Origin: Ignavibacteria bacterium
Lineage (GTDB): Bacteria; Bacteroidota; Ignavibacteria; OLB7
NCBI GenBank assembly: GCA_020635205.1
Contig: JACKAE010000001.1
Location: 186,001 to 250,000 of the forward strand
Direction: 5' to 3'
Length of the DNA: 64,000 nt
Notes under the pieces: model-generated
The model's input: the letters and a program-made list of their open reading frames with translations, nothing else
Database searches by the model: none
Told to the model about the DNA's origin: nothing
In this document: positions 27,347 through 36,080 of the stretch, piece by piece
How positions within the stretch are numbered: position 1 is the stretch's first letter
How the letters are laid out: each line of letters begins with the position of its first letter
Position numbers and translations under genes: made by a program

Positions 27347-27904
27347 ATGAAAAAAAAGATAGAGTTGCTTAGTTGCACTACTGCCATTTACTTCCTTGCA
27401 TTTTGCTTGTTGTCAGCACAGGAGAATCCCAAATTCAGTCTCTGGCTCGGTGCTGGTCAGTTTAAGTTTGATCTTGCTGGGACTGGAGATGCGTTCCTGA
27501 CAACACTTCGAGGTGACTACTCAATCAGCAAGCACGTTCTTGCAGAAATTGGTGTTGGATATGTTTCAACCGAACAACAAGCCTTCATTTTTTTAGTGGA
27601 TGTTCCCTACTTCATTCACGAAGTTCAAATCCAGGGACAACTTGATCTTCGGGCGTTTCGACCTTATGTTGGATTAGGATTTGGTGGTTTGCTCAACGTG
27701 CAGAGCGAGGATGCTCTTTTCCAGTATGATGCTTGGAAGGCGTCCTATACTGGAGCGATTGGATTCCGTCTGTTCCCGGTCTCTTCATTTGGAATTCGAG
27801 GCGAGTTCCGATTACGGGGGATGGACTGGGCATTCCCTGATGCGGTCTTTCATTTTAGCAGCAGCTCTCTGGAGCTAACGGGGAGTTTAGGGGTTCGTTT
27901 TTGA
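27347..27904 (+). CDS. Outer-membrane beta-barrel-like protein
   Basis: The 185-residue protein has a signal peptide (poly-Lys start, hydrophobic core, LLSAQ cleavage region). The rest is a series of amphipathic strands (FSLWLGAGQFKFDLAG, HVLAEIGVGYVST, RPYVGLGFGGLLNV, SFGIRGEFRLRGMDW) with a terminal ELTGSLGVRF, the classic barrel-assembly-machine C-terminal signal ending in F. It is a small porin-like or OmpW/OmpA-type barrel; transported substrate unknown. ATG 27347 is chosen because it begins the signal peptide. Confidence 0.7.
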   Translation: MKKKIELLSCTTAIYFLAFCLLSAQENPKFSLWLGAGQFKFDLAGTGDAFLTTLRGDYSISKHVLAEIGVGYVSTEQQAFIFLVDVPYFIHEVQIQGQLDLRAFRPYVGLGFGGLLNVQSEDALFQYDAWKASYTGAIGFRLFPVSSFGIRGEFRLRGMDWAFPDAVFHFSSSSLELTGSLGVRF

Positions 27905-27981
27905 TGTCAGAGTCTCTTCGAATATACTTCGACGTGCTTCTCAGGTATAATGGGCTTTGAACAATTGTCGAGGCAATCACA

Positions 27982-28100
27982 AACTCCCATTAACACCCCG
28001 ATTCATCGGGGTGTTCTGAAGCATCAGCAGAAGAGAAAACGGCTTCAAGCCGTTTCTTGCCGAGTGTTCTTTCCACACCCCCCAACTGAAGTTGGGAGTT
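27982..28100. repeat. Cloverleaf-like palindromic element
   Basis: An outer 8-bp inverted repeat (AACTCCCA at 27982-27989 with TGGGAGTT at 28093-28100) encloses three hairpins. These are AACACCCCGAT/ATCGGGGTGTT (27992-28015), AAACGGCTT/AAGCCGTTT (28037-28055) and CCCAAC/GTTGGG (28081-28096). The shape suggests a REP/RAYT-type or IS200/IS605-derived element, or a structured RNA. It lies between convergent genes. Confidence 0.6.
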
Positions 28101-28132
28101 AATATGTAGTGCAGGATATTGTATCGTCAGGT

Positions 28133-30310
28133 TCACTCTGCTACCTGATCACCTGCAGGAGCTTCTTGAAGCTCCTCGCCCTCTTGACTGATCTTCGGTG
28201 TCGTAGCCTCAAGGAACTGTTCCTCAAGCTCAGCCTGAAACTTGAGGATGCTGGCAAAACTCTTCTGCTCAATCCGTTGGCAGTGGTAGCGCGCCCGTTC
28301 CAGTTGGTGCATAGCGCGGCCGTAGCGTCCTTCCTCGAAAATCTGTCCCGACTCAATCACAAATTTTCCGTTCTCGATAATCGCTTCCTGCAATTCTTTA
28401 ACAGTGTTGATGTTGGGCAAAGGAATAAAGTCGATGCTTTCCAGTTCAGCAATTTTCGTATTCAACCCCTCCAACACTTCCTTTACCAGTCTTCCAAATG
28501 CAGTAATTTGGTTGCTTGTCACTTCACTTTGCTCCTGCAAGGCTTCTACTTGTGCGGTTAGACCATTAAGCCCCCTTAAAATCCATTGATACATTCTTGT
28601 GATTGCCGTGTGTTGTGCGTAGTTGCGTTCAAGTTCCGTGCGCACTCCTGCAGTTTCTGCAATATCGAGGTGAAGAGCACAAAAGGCGGTATCCCATTCA
28701 AGGAAGTGTTTAGTAAAGAGTTCGTCTCGTTTTTTCGCAAGAGCTTTCCATGCCCATTGAAGCGATTTCTTCTTGTATGTAGCGTTATCGACCTTAAACG
28801 TCTTTTGCTTGAGAGTTCCATCCGCCATTCCTTGCACAGTGCGGAATTGCTCGTTTAATTCTTCTACAGGCTTCATCAACCGAGCAATTTCTTCTTTCAG
28901 GTATTCCAATCCCTCCTCTATTCGCATCTTTCTGATTGGAGAGTTCTCAAGCTCTTCGGGAGTAGGAGTGTAGAGGAAACGATCGCGGAATGTGTCGCTA
29001 TATACTGGTCCTACATCTTTCCCTTCCGACTCTCCCTCTACGAATTGCTCAAACTCTTCTACCTCAGCAAAGCTCTCAGGCTTCTTCTCAAAGTAGGTCT
29101 GATAAATCTTCAGGGACATCTCTTGCTGAAGATTCTCTGGGTTAGAGAAGAGAATCCACGGAGAACGCTCGTCAACTGGGCAGGGTATGAACGGAGCTTT
29201 TGCGTTTGCCTCGCGCAGATCGTTCGGGGGGTGGCTTGCGTACATGTGAACTTTCGAGTTCTTCGATTCCGTGAAGTACTTCTTCCCGCCACGATGATCT
29301 TCTGGCAGCGATTCAAATGCTGCTCCACGCTTCTCTTGATTCCGTTGCAGTGCAAACGACTGTTGCTGGTACAAGTTCCGGGAATAGAGTTGCTTCTGCG
29401 AAGCTAAGTATGCGTTGTTCAATGTGCCCTGCCACTCTTCTACACTGTTGTCCATCTTCCAGAGTGCGGAGACGATTGCTTCACTTCCGGCTACGCTGAC
29501 GGCAACTTTGTCGGCGTTGAACTCCATCTCGCGTGAGAGAGATGAGTGCATGATGTTCAGGAAGGAGTAGAAGAGCTTGAGAATTTGCCGGACGATCCAA
29601 ATAATCGGAGTGATTGCCCAGGCTGCAATGGAAAGCCGAATGTCGGTCGATCTCCACTTTGCCAACATATCATCCCAACTGTCTCTCGTAAATATCATAT
29701 CGTGGATGATCGTATTTGCCGAGGCAATGTAGCTTCCAATCTTCATGCTCCGTTGCGAGAAGTGTCCGAACTCGTGCGCTATCACTCCCTTGAACTGGCT
29801 CAGGTTGAGCGAGTTTACCAATCCGAGACCAATAGTCAACTCCTTTCGTACCGGGAGAAAAAGGCTGAGCCAGTGGTTGGAGTAGGCAACGTAGGCGTTC
29901 ACGTCGGGATCAACGTAGATCGACTTCGGCAACGGTGCACCAGTCTCTTGACAAACTTCCTCGACAAAGCTCCAGAGTTGCGGGTGCTTGTCAGGTGAAA
30001 GCTTGATCCTGTTCTCCGGCTTATGGTTCTTCAGCTTGAAGAGAAACTTGATTGTGAAGAAGACGAGCATTCCTGCTCCAGCAATTGCCCCAAGCTTCGC
30101 TAAGATGGTGTAGAGCGATGGGTGCGGAATCTCGAAAATCATCGCCAAGTAAAAAAGGTAGCCGAAGGCTACGAGGAGTGCAGCGTAGAGAGCGAAGAAG
30201 AGGATGATCGCTACAATTGCGAGCATTGCCCGGATCATATAGGAACCGGAAAGCCCAGTCAACTTCTCAGGGATTTCAATTGGGCTTGCGGGATATGTGA
30301 TTGAAGACAT
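28133..30310 (-). CDS. M48 family membrane metalloprotease
   Basis: The 725-residue protein has two N-terminal transmembrane helices (about residues 28-58 and 67-90). The M48 zinc site is HEFGH at 179-183, with the third ligand in SREMEFNADKVAV. Two more hydrophobic segments follow near 225-260. Beyond about residue 330 it carries a long charged, helical and coiled-coil extension of about 390 residues that ordinary HtpX-type proteases lack. It probably processes membrane or envelope proteins. It ends close to the palindromic element at 27982. Confidence 0.88.
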   Translation of the reverse strand: MSSITYPASPIEIPEKLTGLSGSYMIRAMLAIVAIILFFALYAALLVAFGYLFYLAMIFEIPHPSLYTILAKLGAIAGAGMLVFFTIKFLFKLKNHKPENRIKLSPDKHPQLWSFVEEVCQETGAPLPKSIYVDPDVNAYVAYSNHWLSLFLPVRKELTIGLGLVNSLNLSQFKGVIAHEFGHFSQRSMKIGSYIASANTIIHDMIFTRDSWDDMLAKWRSTDIRLSIAAWAITPIIWIVRQILKLFYSFLNIMHSSLSREMEFNADKVAVSVAGSEAIVSALWKMDNSVEEWQGTLNNAYLASQKQLYSRNLYQQQSFALQRNQEKRGAAFESLPEDHRGGKKYFTESKNSKVHMYASHPPNDLREANAKAPFIPCPVDERSPWILFSNPENLQQEMSLKIYQTYFEKKPESFAEVEEFEQFVEGESEGKDVGPVYSDTFRDRFLYTPTPEELENSPIRKMRIEEGLEYLKEEIARLMKPVEELNEQFRTVQGMADGTLKQKTFKVDNATYKKKSLQWAWKALAKKRDELFTKHFLEWDTAFCALHLDIAETAGVRTELERNYAQHTAITRMYQWILRGLNGLTAQVEALQEQSEVTSNQITAFGRLVKEVLEGLNTKIAELESIDFIPLPNINTVKELQEAIIENGKFVIESGQIFEEGRYGRAMHQLERARYHCQRIEQKSFASILKFQAELEEQFLEATTPKISQEGEELQEAPAGDQVAE

Positions 30311-30554
30311 GGATGTGAGAACGTAGAGTTGTTATGAGAATGAGATTGATGATAATGCTAAATCGATAGGTTCCGCTACGCTCGTGTGAACGTAGATACT
30401 CGGCTTAAGATTAAGAACAGTCCTATCACAATGTATCGTTAAAAGGGATGTCCCGAAGTATTTTTTGGAATACTTCAGATTCTGGTATAGTAAGAAGGCA
30501 ACAATGGATTCGAAGGTAAACTTCCTCGCTTCAACTGATCTCATTTCTACCCGG

Positions 30555-30625
30555 CTCTGCGACTCTGCGGTCCATCTCCTCTTTTGCAAGAAGAGGAAAA
30601 CCGCAGAGACGCGGAGAGCGCAGAG
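30555..30625. repeat. Palindromic CTCTGCG/CGCAGAG hairpin, family C copy 1
   Basis: A 71-bp interrupted palindrome starts with CTCTGCGACTCTGCGGT and ends with ACCGCAGAGACGCGGAGAG...CGCAGAG; the centre pairs CCTCTT with AAGAGG. A second copy lies at 54711. It sits just downstream of the gingipain-like gene and could act as a terminator on either strand. Confidence 0.6.
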
Positions 30626-30634
30626 GGAAAAAAA

Positions 30635-32722
30635 TCACTCTACAACAACCTTCTCCACCTTCGCAAATCCTCCAGCAATTACCCGTACCAGGTAGACTCC
30701 CGATGGAACGCGATTGCCGTCGCTATCCTTCCTGTTCCACCTGTAGTGGTGTGCTCCGGGGGCTAAGGTTCGGGTCTCGAGTGTTTGAATGTTCGATCCA
30801 CTCACGTTCCAGATGCTGATCTCAAGGTCAGCGCGGGATGTGAGATTGAGGTCAATTGCCACCGATTCGCGTGCCGGGTTAGGGCCGGCCTTTACGGTAA
30901 AGTCTGCGTTCAGTGCAATTGGATCGTTCACTCCCGCCACAATCTCGGACTGCCAAACTCCTTTGTTCCCACAGTCGAAGTACGTTCCGCTCGGCGATTC
31001 CACGAGAGCTACTGCGCGGACAGTGTAGGTGACGATCTTCCCGAAGAGTGCGGTATCCTGATAACGTCTGGTTGCGATTGGTTGTGGAGTTAGCAGTTCT
31101 TCCTTTTCTGGGCCAAGTTCTCCCTCGACACTGCGGTAGATTACGTAGCCAGCAATCTCCGGAGATTCCGGTCCTTCCCACTCAATTTCAACGTAAGGTT
31201 CGCGTGCCGCAATCTGGTGGACGGTGATATTCTGCGGTGTTGGTATATCCCGGTAACGCATCCGGAGCGTTGGGTCACCCATCAACGCAATGTGGACACC
31301 GTATGTGAAGAAGGCTCGTGCGTAGCTTTGGTTGTTCTGCGAGAGAAGTGCTGCATCACCAATCGGTTCTCCCATTCCCATCGTGTGGAAGTACCAGTAG
31401 GGACGCCCGGACCAGACCGATGTCAAGATTGAAGGGGAGGTGGCAAGTCCAGCACGAAGAAAGTTGTTCGGCGAGTCCCAGTCACCAAAGTACGAGCCGA
31501 AGAGCATTGTGAAGATTGCGTTGATCGGCTTTCCAACAAAGTCAGTTGTGTTGCCAACTCCCCCGGCACTTGTGTACGTTCCGCCACCACAACCGTAGGC
31601 CCAGGCGTATGCCGCCGTGTCGAGCGTTGTGAACCAATCTGCCGACACAACGTTCTCTCTTCCGAGGAGTGGAGCCATTGATATCCAGCCGGAGCGTGCA
31701 AACGCCTCACCACTGAAGTAGTTGAAGTTGTCGTCGATCAACCCCCGCATCTTCACTTCGATTCCACCAGTTCTATAGGCGTAATCTTTGTTGAGATAGT
31801 TGCGGAGAAGTTCTGTCTCGGACTCACGCGATGTCTGGTTCTCTTCCTTAAAGGCATCCATGTCGTAGAAATCCACTCGGCCAACTCGAAGCGTCAGGAA
31901 GTTGGGAATGCCGGCGTTGTCGAACTTCCCATCTCCCACGCGATTCCAATTTGCTTTGCGGCTTGCAACGGTGTCGGTTGCCACATCTGTCCACCCGGCT
32001 TCATTCCCGATGAAAGCGTAGAATGCGTCGGCGGGCCAGGCGCCACGGTGATTTGGGTGGGCGTCGGGGGCAATGATAAACTGTCCTTGGTTGACCATTC
32101 CAGAGTATGGAACCGGAACGCGACCGAAGAGAAAGACTGTGCCGGGGGAGCCAACCTGAGAGTACCATCCGTTGATAATGTCTTTTGTTCTGCGGACACC
32201 TTCTTTGCTGAACTCTTCGGCGCGCTCCACATCTTGCCGCGTAACGCTCCACCCCTCAGCTTCCAACGTTTCAACAAATCGATCGAGTTCGGAGGCGAGA
32301 GGGGTTGCCATTGTCGAATCAACCAACAGTAGCAAGTTGCCTCGGTTGTGCAGTGCAGGAACTTCAATTCCCGATGCGATATAGCCGAAGCCTCCAATTA
32401 GAGTTGTGTCTACTCGAATAGCACTTAGGAGAGCATACTCGTACATCACGCCAACCTGCACGCTACTGTCTACCCAAGTATCTGATGAGCCGGGAATCGA
32501 GTCGAGTTGTTGAAAGGTATTCTCTCCTCGAAGTTTTCGGCCAATTACGTAATACTCAGATCGCGCCTCGTTCCGCCACTGAAGTGTAATGCGTGGTGTC
32601 GGTCTTTTTGTCACAGTGGCATTCACCAGAACAGAAGCCTCTCGCGTGCTCTGTGCCGAGAGCGGTGGAAGAGAAAAAACTAATGCTGTAAAGATTGCTA
32701 TGAAGTAGATAAACGTACGCAT
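30635..32722 (-). CDS. Gingipain-like (peptidase C25-type) T9SS protein, catalytic dyad probably lost
   Basis: The 695-residue protein has a signal peptide (PLSAQ), a fibronectin-like region, and a central domain resembling peptidase C25 (NLLLLVDSTMATPLASELDRFVETLEAEGW, GTVFLFGRVPVPYSG, FLTLRVGRVDF, and YGVHIALMGDPTLRMRY near its end). Where active gingipain relatives carry GHG and a Cys segment, this protein reads YGCGGG and LFGSYFGDW, so the His-Cys dyad appears missing. A FnIII-like domain and a T9SS sorting domain (VKAGPNPARESVAIDLNL to FAKVEKVVVE) follow. It is probably a surface protein without C25 protease activity. Confidence 0.75.
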   Translation of the reverse strand: MRTFIYFIAIFTALVFSLPPLSAQSTREASVLVNATVTKRPTPRITLQWRNEARSEYYVIGRKLRGENTFQQLDSIPGSSDTWVDSSVQVGVMYEYALLSAIRVDTTLIGGFGYIASGIEVPALHNRGNLLLLVDSTMATPLASELDRFVETLEAEGWSVTRQDVERAEEFSKEGVRRTKDIINGWYSQVGSPGTVFLFGRVPVPYSGMVNQGQFIIAPDAHPNHRGAWPADAFYAFIGNEAGWTDVATDTVASRKANWNRVGDGKFDNAGIPNFLTLRVGRVDFYDMDAFKEENQTSRESETELLRNYLNKDYAYRTGGIEVKMRGLIDDNFNYFSGEAFARSGWISMAPLLGRENVVSADWFTTLDTAAYAWAYGCGGGTYTSAGGVGNTTDFVGKPINAIFTMLFGSYFGDWDSPNNFLRAGLATSPSILTSVWSGRPYWYFHTMGMGEPIGDAALLSQNNQSYARAFFTYGVHIALMGDPTLRMRYRDIPTPQNITVHQIAAREPYVEIEWEGPESPEIAGYVIYRSVEGELGPEKEELLTPQPIATRRYQDTALFGKIVTYTVRAVALVESPSGTYFDCGNKGVWQSEIVAGVNDPIALNADFTVKAGPNPARESVAIDLNLTSRADLEISIWNVSGSNIQTLETRTLAPGAHHYRWNRKDSDGNRVPSGVYLVRVIAGGFAKVEKVVVE

Positions 32723-32759
32723 GTATTACTCCGCGAATGTAGTGGGCAGTGCAGATCGC

Positions 32760-32794
32760 AAAAAATGCAAAATTTAAAATGCAAAATTCAAAAG
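32760..32794 (-). repeat. T-rich leader repeat, family A
   Basis: The AAAATGCAAAATTTAAAATG-type sequence is the longest copy of the family. It lies 38 bp before the start of the gingipain-like gene, in the same orientation to its downstream gene as the other copies. Confidence 0.6.
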
Positions 32795-32818
32795 TTTATT
32801 TCAGGGATTTTTCGGAGG

Positions 32819-32990
32819 TCACGCGAAGCCGTGCACACAAAGAAGACGGGGAGTAACTCCTCGACTCTCGACTTTGTAGACTTCCCAATCTCTACCGATC
32901 CCGACGTAACCTAAAGAATTGCGGCTACCGGAGAAGCATACTCTATAAACTCTACACACTCTCAACTCTATGAACTCTACAAACTTGATA
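32819..32990. repeat. Composite intergenic repeat, family B copy 1
   Basis: Repeated (T)CTATAAACTCTAC and TCTCAACTCTATGAACTC units lie at 32940-32990 and are preceded by a GCGAAGCC...CAAAGAAGA block. The reverse complement matches the 37361 copy, which has the AGAGTT units followed by TCTTCTTTGCG. A shorter copy lies at 35044. Confidence 0.4.
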
Positions 32991-33074
32991 GCTATCCTCT
33001 CACGCTTTGTCAACGATCAATTCCTCCCGGTTCGTGATCTTTGCCCTGAATTTTTCACACAGCATTAAGGGACT

Positions 33075-34187
33075 ATGTTTAAAGTATCGGTCGTACCAGG
33101 ATTACTCTTCGCTTTTCTTCTGAGCTTTGGTCTCACTTCTTGCTCTTCTGATAAGAAGAGTAAAATGCCTGAGGCTCAAGAGAAGGGATCGACAGACACT
33201 CTTACGCTCGCAGAAGAGAACGCGCATCTCTCGAATATGCGACAGTTGACGTTCGGCGGGGAGAATGCAGAGGGATATTTCAGTTTTAGTGAATCGGAGT
33301 TCATTTTCCAACGAACGTTGCCTGAGAAGGGGGATAGCTGCGATCAGATTTACATCTACAATCTGGAGAGTGGAGATATGCGCCGCGTCTCAACCGGTTA
33401 CGGACGGACGACCTGCAGCTACTTCATGCCGGGTGATTCAACGATTCTCTACGCAAGTACGCACCTTACCGACTCGGCTTGTCCACCTCCGCCAGATTAC
33501 TCCAAAGGCTACGTTTGGGCACTCTATCCCGGCTACGATATTTTCGTAGCTGATAGAAGTGGAAAGATATTAGGCCAGCTAACAGACTCACCCGGCTACG
33601 ACGCCGAGGCAACTGTTTCGCCAACAGGTGATAAGATCATCTTCACGTCGACCAGAACTGGTGACCTTGAACTCTTTACAATGAATCTTGATGGATCGGG
33701 TGTGAAGCAGTTAACTAACACGCCGGGCTATGATGGGGGAGCTTTCTACTCGTGGGATGGAAGTGAGATTGTCTACCGTGCCAGCAGACCTGAAGGGGAG
33801 AAGCTCCGAGAGTATCAAGCCTTACTACATGAAAATCTGATTCGTCCCGGTGCGCTGGAGATTTGCGTAATGAATGCCGACGGAACAAACGCTCGGCAAA
33901 TAACAAACAATGGTGCGGCAAACTTCGGCCCCTTCTGGCATCCAGATGGAGAGCACATTATCTTCAGTAGCAACATGGGTGATCCTAAGGGGAGAGAGTT
34001 CGATCTTTATATGATTCGGAAAGATGGAACAGAGTTAACGCGCATCACGCACTCACCCCAATTCGATGGATTCCCAATGTTCACGCGAGATGGAAAGAAA
34101 CTTATTTTCGCGAGCAACAGAAATAATGGGAAGGAAGGAGAGACAAACCTCTTTATCTGTGATTTTGAGTTGGGAAAACCTCAATAA
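33075..34187 (+). CDS. TolB/PD40-type beta-propeller lipoprotein
   Basis: The 370-residue protein has a lipoprotein signal (FGLTSC). Its propeller blades each carry a PD40-like core: LTDSPGYDAEATVSPTGDKIIFTSTRTGDLELFTMNLDGSG, LTNTPGYDGGAFYSWDGSEIVYRASR, ITNNGAANFGPFWHPDGEHIIFSSN and THSPQFDGFPMFTRDGKKLIFASNRN. It resembles TolB and the propellers of dipeptidyl peptidases but lacks a peptidase domain. It probably scaffolds envelope proteins. The gap upstream is 352 bp of repeats. Confidence 0.85.
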   Translation: MFKVSVVPGLLFAFLLSFGLTSCSSDKKSKMPEAQEKGSTDTLTLAEENAHLSNMRQLTFGGENAEGYFSFSESEFIFQRTLPEKGDSCDQIYIYNLESGDMRRVSTGYGRTTCSYFMPGDSTILYASTHLTDSACPPPPDYSKGYVWALYPGYDIFVADRSGKILGQLTDSPGYDAEATVSPTGDKIIFTSTRTGDLELFTMNLDGSGVKQLTNTPGYDGGAFYSWDGSEIVYRASRPEGEKLREYQALLHENLIRPGALEICVMNADGTNARQITNNGAANFGPFWHPDGEHIIFSSNMGDPKGREFDLYMIRKDGTELTRITHSPQFDGFPMFTRDGKKLIFASNRNNGKEGETNLFICDFELGKPQ

Positions 34188-34691
34188 GCTGGGGAGTTAA
34201 GACTCATTCCTCGAATGAGTAATTACGGGCACATTTATAGAGGCGGCAGGAGACGTATGATAGAGAACTTAGTATTCACTTGGCGATACTCTTACGATAG
34301 CCTCTTTTAAAGCACTATAGGCGATTATCATATCTGACCTGTCGGCTCGAGATCACTCTGCCCTCTACACTATTAGGACTATTAGGGGAATAATCGGAGG
34401 GAAAAAGTGTTGAAAGAAGGAGCGATAAACAAGTCTTCAATAGCCTTGCAGAGCTTTGTTAGCAGAGAGCCTTGGCAAAAATAATTTTGTTTGGTCTTGT
34501 CTTTCACTCTATCTTTGCATCCGCTGGCCAACAATGCCAGCGTTTGACTTATTATCCGGCCAGGGATCTTGCAGGACTCGGTAGAACCACGGCGCAGACT
34601 TCATTCGTTCGTTTCACGCTCGACAGATTTCGCCCGCGTAGACCTTTCTGACTTGTCACGGCCTTTACTGTTCATTTTTTTGGAGAATCTC
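34188..34691 (+). other. Long intergenic region and leader of the RRM gene
   Basis: This 504-bp gap holds a promoter matching the Bacteroidota consensus at 34486-34517. After it comes a transcribed leader of about 165 nt with a GCTGGC/GCCAGC hairpin near 34533. Such long leaders are typical of cold-induced RNA-binding proteins. The first 300 bp show no clear feature. Confidence 0.45.
34486..34517 (+). promoter_or_regulatory. Bacteroidota-type sigma-A promoter candidate
   Basis: TTTG at 34486-34489 is followed after 20 bp by TATCTTTG at 34510-34517, matching the -33 TTTG and -7 TAnnTTTG consensus. It points at the RRM-protein gene. Confidence 0.55.
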
Positions 34692-34973
34692 ATGAAGATC
34701 TACGTGGGAAACATGGCGTATTCGACTTCGGAAGATACGCTGCGCAACGTTTTCGGTGCTTACGGCGATGTAGAGGAAGTAGCTATTGTTAATGATCGCG
34801 ACACCGGGCGTCCGCGCGGCTTTGCTTTCGTAACGATGGCCGATGCTTCTTCAGGACGGAGCGCAATCGAAGCAATCAACGGAACAGACCTCGACGGTCG
34901 TACCTTGGTTGTGAACGAGGCTCGTCCTCGCGAGAATCGTGGCGGCGGCGGCTTCCGTCGTGATCGCTGGTAA
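34692..34973 (+). CDS. RRM-domain RNA-binding protein
   Basis: The 93-residue protein is one RNA-recognition motif. RNP2 is KIYVGNM at the start and RNP1 is RGFAFVTM near residue 45, with alanine and aspartate positions typical of bacterial glycine-rich RNA-binding proteins. A short Gly/Arg-rich tail ends the protein. Such proteins act as RNA chaperones, often cold-induced. ATG 34692 is preceded by TGGAG. The open frame continues upstream, but it is the transcribed leader. A clear terminator follows. Confidence 0.93.
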   Translation: MKIYVGNMAYSTSEDTLRNVFGAYGDVEEVAIVNDRDTGRPRGFAFVTMADASSGRSAIEAINGTDLDGRTLVVNEARPRENRGGGGFRRDRW

Positions 34974-35000
34974 GTCGATCACACCACAATGTAATCGAAA

Positions 35001-35035
35001 AGAGGTCTCTGCATTTGCAGGGACCTCTTCGTTTT
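35001..35035 (+). terminator. Intrinsic terminator after RRM gene
   Basis: AGAGGTCTCTGCA (35001-35013) pairs with TGCAGGGACCTCT (35016-35028) with one mismatch. It is followed by TCGTTTTT. Confidence 0.8.
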
Positions 35036-35043
35036 TAGAACGT

Positions 35044-35100
35044 GTTAAGAGTTCATAGAGTTGAGAGTATATGAGTTTGTGAGTGTGAGGGTGTATGAGT
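35044..35100. repeat. Family B repeat, copy 2
   Basis: AAGAGTTCATAGAGTTGAGAG followed by GAGT- and GTATGAGT-rich units, close to the 32940 and 37361 copies. It lies between convergent genes. Confidence 0.4.
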
Positions 35101-35161
35101 GATAGTAGGGGAACTCTTTAAGTATGGTGATCTTCTCCACGAACTTTGCCTCCTTGCGCGA

Positions 35162-36010
35162 TCAAACAAACCGCACAACCTTACTCCAATACTCCTCAAA
35201 CCCTTCCTGAGCTTTCTCCGCTCTCTCTCTCGTCTCGAACAGCCCGAAGAGTGTTGACCCACTTCCAGACATCAACGCGAAGAGCGCACCGTGATGGTAG
35301 AGCCTTTCTTTGATCTCTCCAATTTCAGGATAGGCAGCAAAGACCGGGGGTTCAAAGTCGTTAACCAGGTGGCGGCGCATTGATAGTGGATCGTGCAGAC
35401 CTTCCCAGATATGTGCAACGAGATCGCTCTCTTCTCTCTCTTTTGTTCTGTTCACTTCCCGGTAGGCCCAAGGGGTTGGGATGTGAATTCCGGGATTGAC
35501 AACCAAACAGTAGTAGGGAAGCTCAATCTCGACAGGTTGTAGGATTTCGCCACGAGAGCTACCGTGGGCAACGCCCCTGTGGAGGAAGAATGGAACATCG
35601 CTGCCGAGCGATAGGGCAATCTGCAGGAGAGCATTCGGATCAATATCTTTATCCCACAAACTGAGTGCCCCCTTGAGTACTGCTGCTGCATCAGAACTTC
35701 CTCCTCCAAGTCCAGCCCCGGTTGGAATATGTTTGCGGAGATCAATAGTAAGTCCACGCTCTTCGCCGAGATATTTGCGTGCTTCCCGTACAGCTCTCAC
35801 GCAAAGATTGTTCTCGATAGGTTCGTTCTGCAAGCCTTCATCTCCGTCAACGGTGCAGATGATCTCCCGATCATCTCGTAGTTGTATACGGATCTCATCG
35901 CAGATATCTATCGCTGCAAAGAGTGTGTTGATGTCGTGATACCCGTCGTCGCGGCGACGGATAACTTCCAGGCCAAGATTGATTTTTGCTGGGGCAGATA
36001 TATGGATCAT
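35162..36010 (-). CDS. ispE: 4-diphosphocytidyl-2-C-methyl-D-erythritol kinase
   Basis: The 282-residue GHMP kinase phosphorylates CDP-methylerythritol in the non-mevalonate isoprenoid pathway. It starts SAPAKINLGLEVIRRRDDGYHDINTLF, the IspE signature. The ATP loop is PTGAGLGGGSSDAAAVL, and the C-terminal MSGSGSTLFGLFETRERAE closes the family pattern. Length is normal. A family A T-rich repeat begins 5 bp upstream of the ATG and forms its leader. Confidence 0.95.
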   Translation of the reverse strand: MIHISAPAKINLGLEVIRRRDDGYHDINTLFAAIDICDEIRIQLRDDREIICTVDGDEGLQNEPIENNLCVRAVREARKYLGEERGLTIDLRKHIPTGAGLGGGSSDAAAVLKGALSLWDKDIDPNALLQIALSLGSDVPFFLHRGVAHGSSRGEILQPVEIELPYYCLVVNPGIHIPTPWAYREVNRTKEREESDLVAHIWEGLHDPLSMRRHLVNDFEPPVFAAYPEIGEIKERLYHHGALFALMSGSGSTLFGLFETRERAEKAQEGFEEYWSKVVRFV

Positions 36011-36014
36011 GAGA

Positions 36015-36042
36015 GGAATTCAAAATTAAAAATGCAAAATAA
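36015..36042 (-). repeat. T-rich leader repeat, family A
   Basis: GAATTCAAAATTAAAAATGC-type copy abutting the ispE start. On the gene strand it is T-rich and ends a few bases before ATG. Confidence 0.6.
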
Positions 36043-36080
36043 CGAAGGGGAAAATAAGAGGTCGGAGGAAGATTGGGTAA

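Larger units (their letters stand above)
32723..33074. other. Intergenic region with dispersed repeats
   Basis: This 352-bp gap separates divergent genes. It contains a family A T-rich repeat (32760-32794) and a family B AGAGTT-type repeat block (32819-32990). No reading frame in it is convincing. Promoters for both flanking genes must lie here. Confidence 0.5.
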
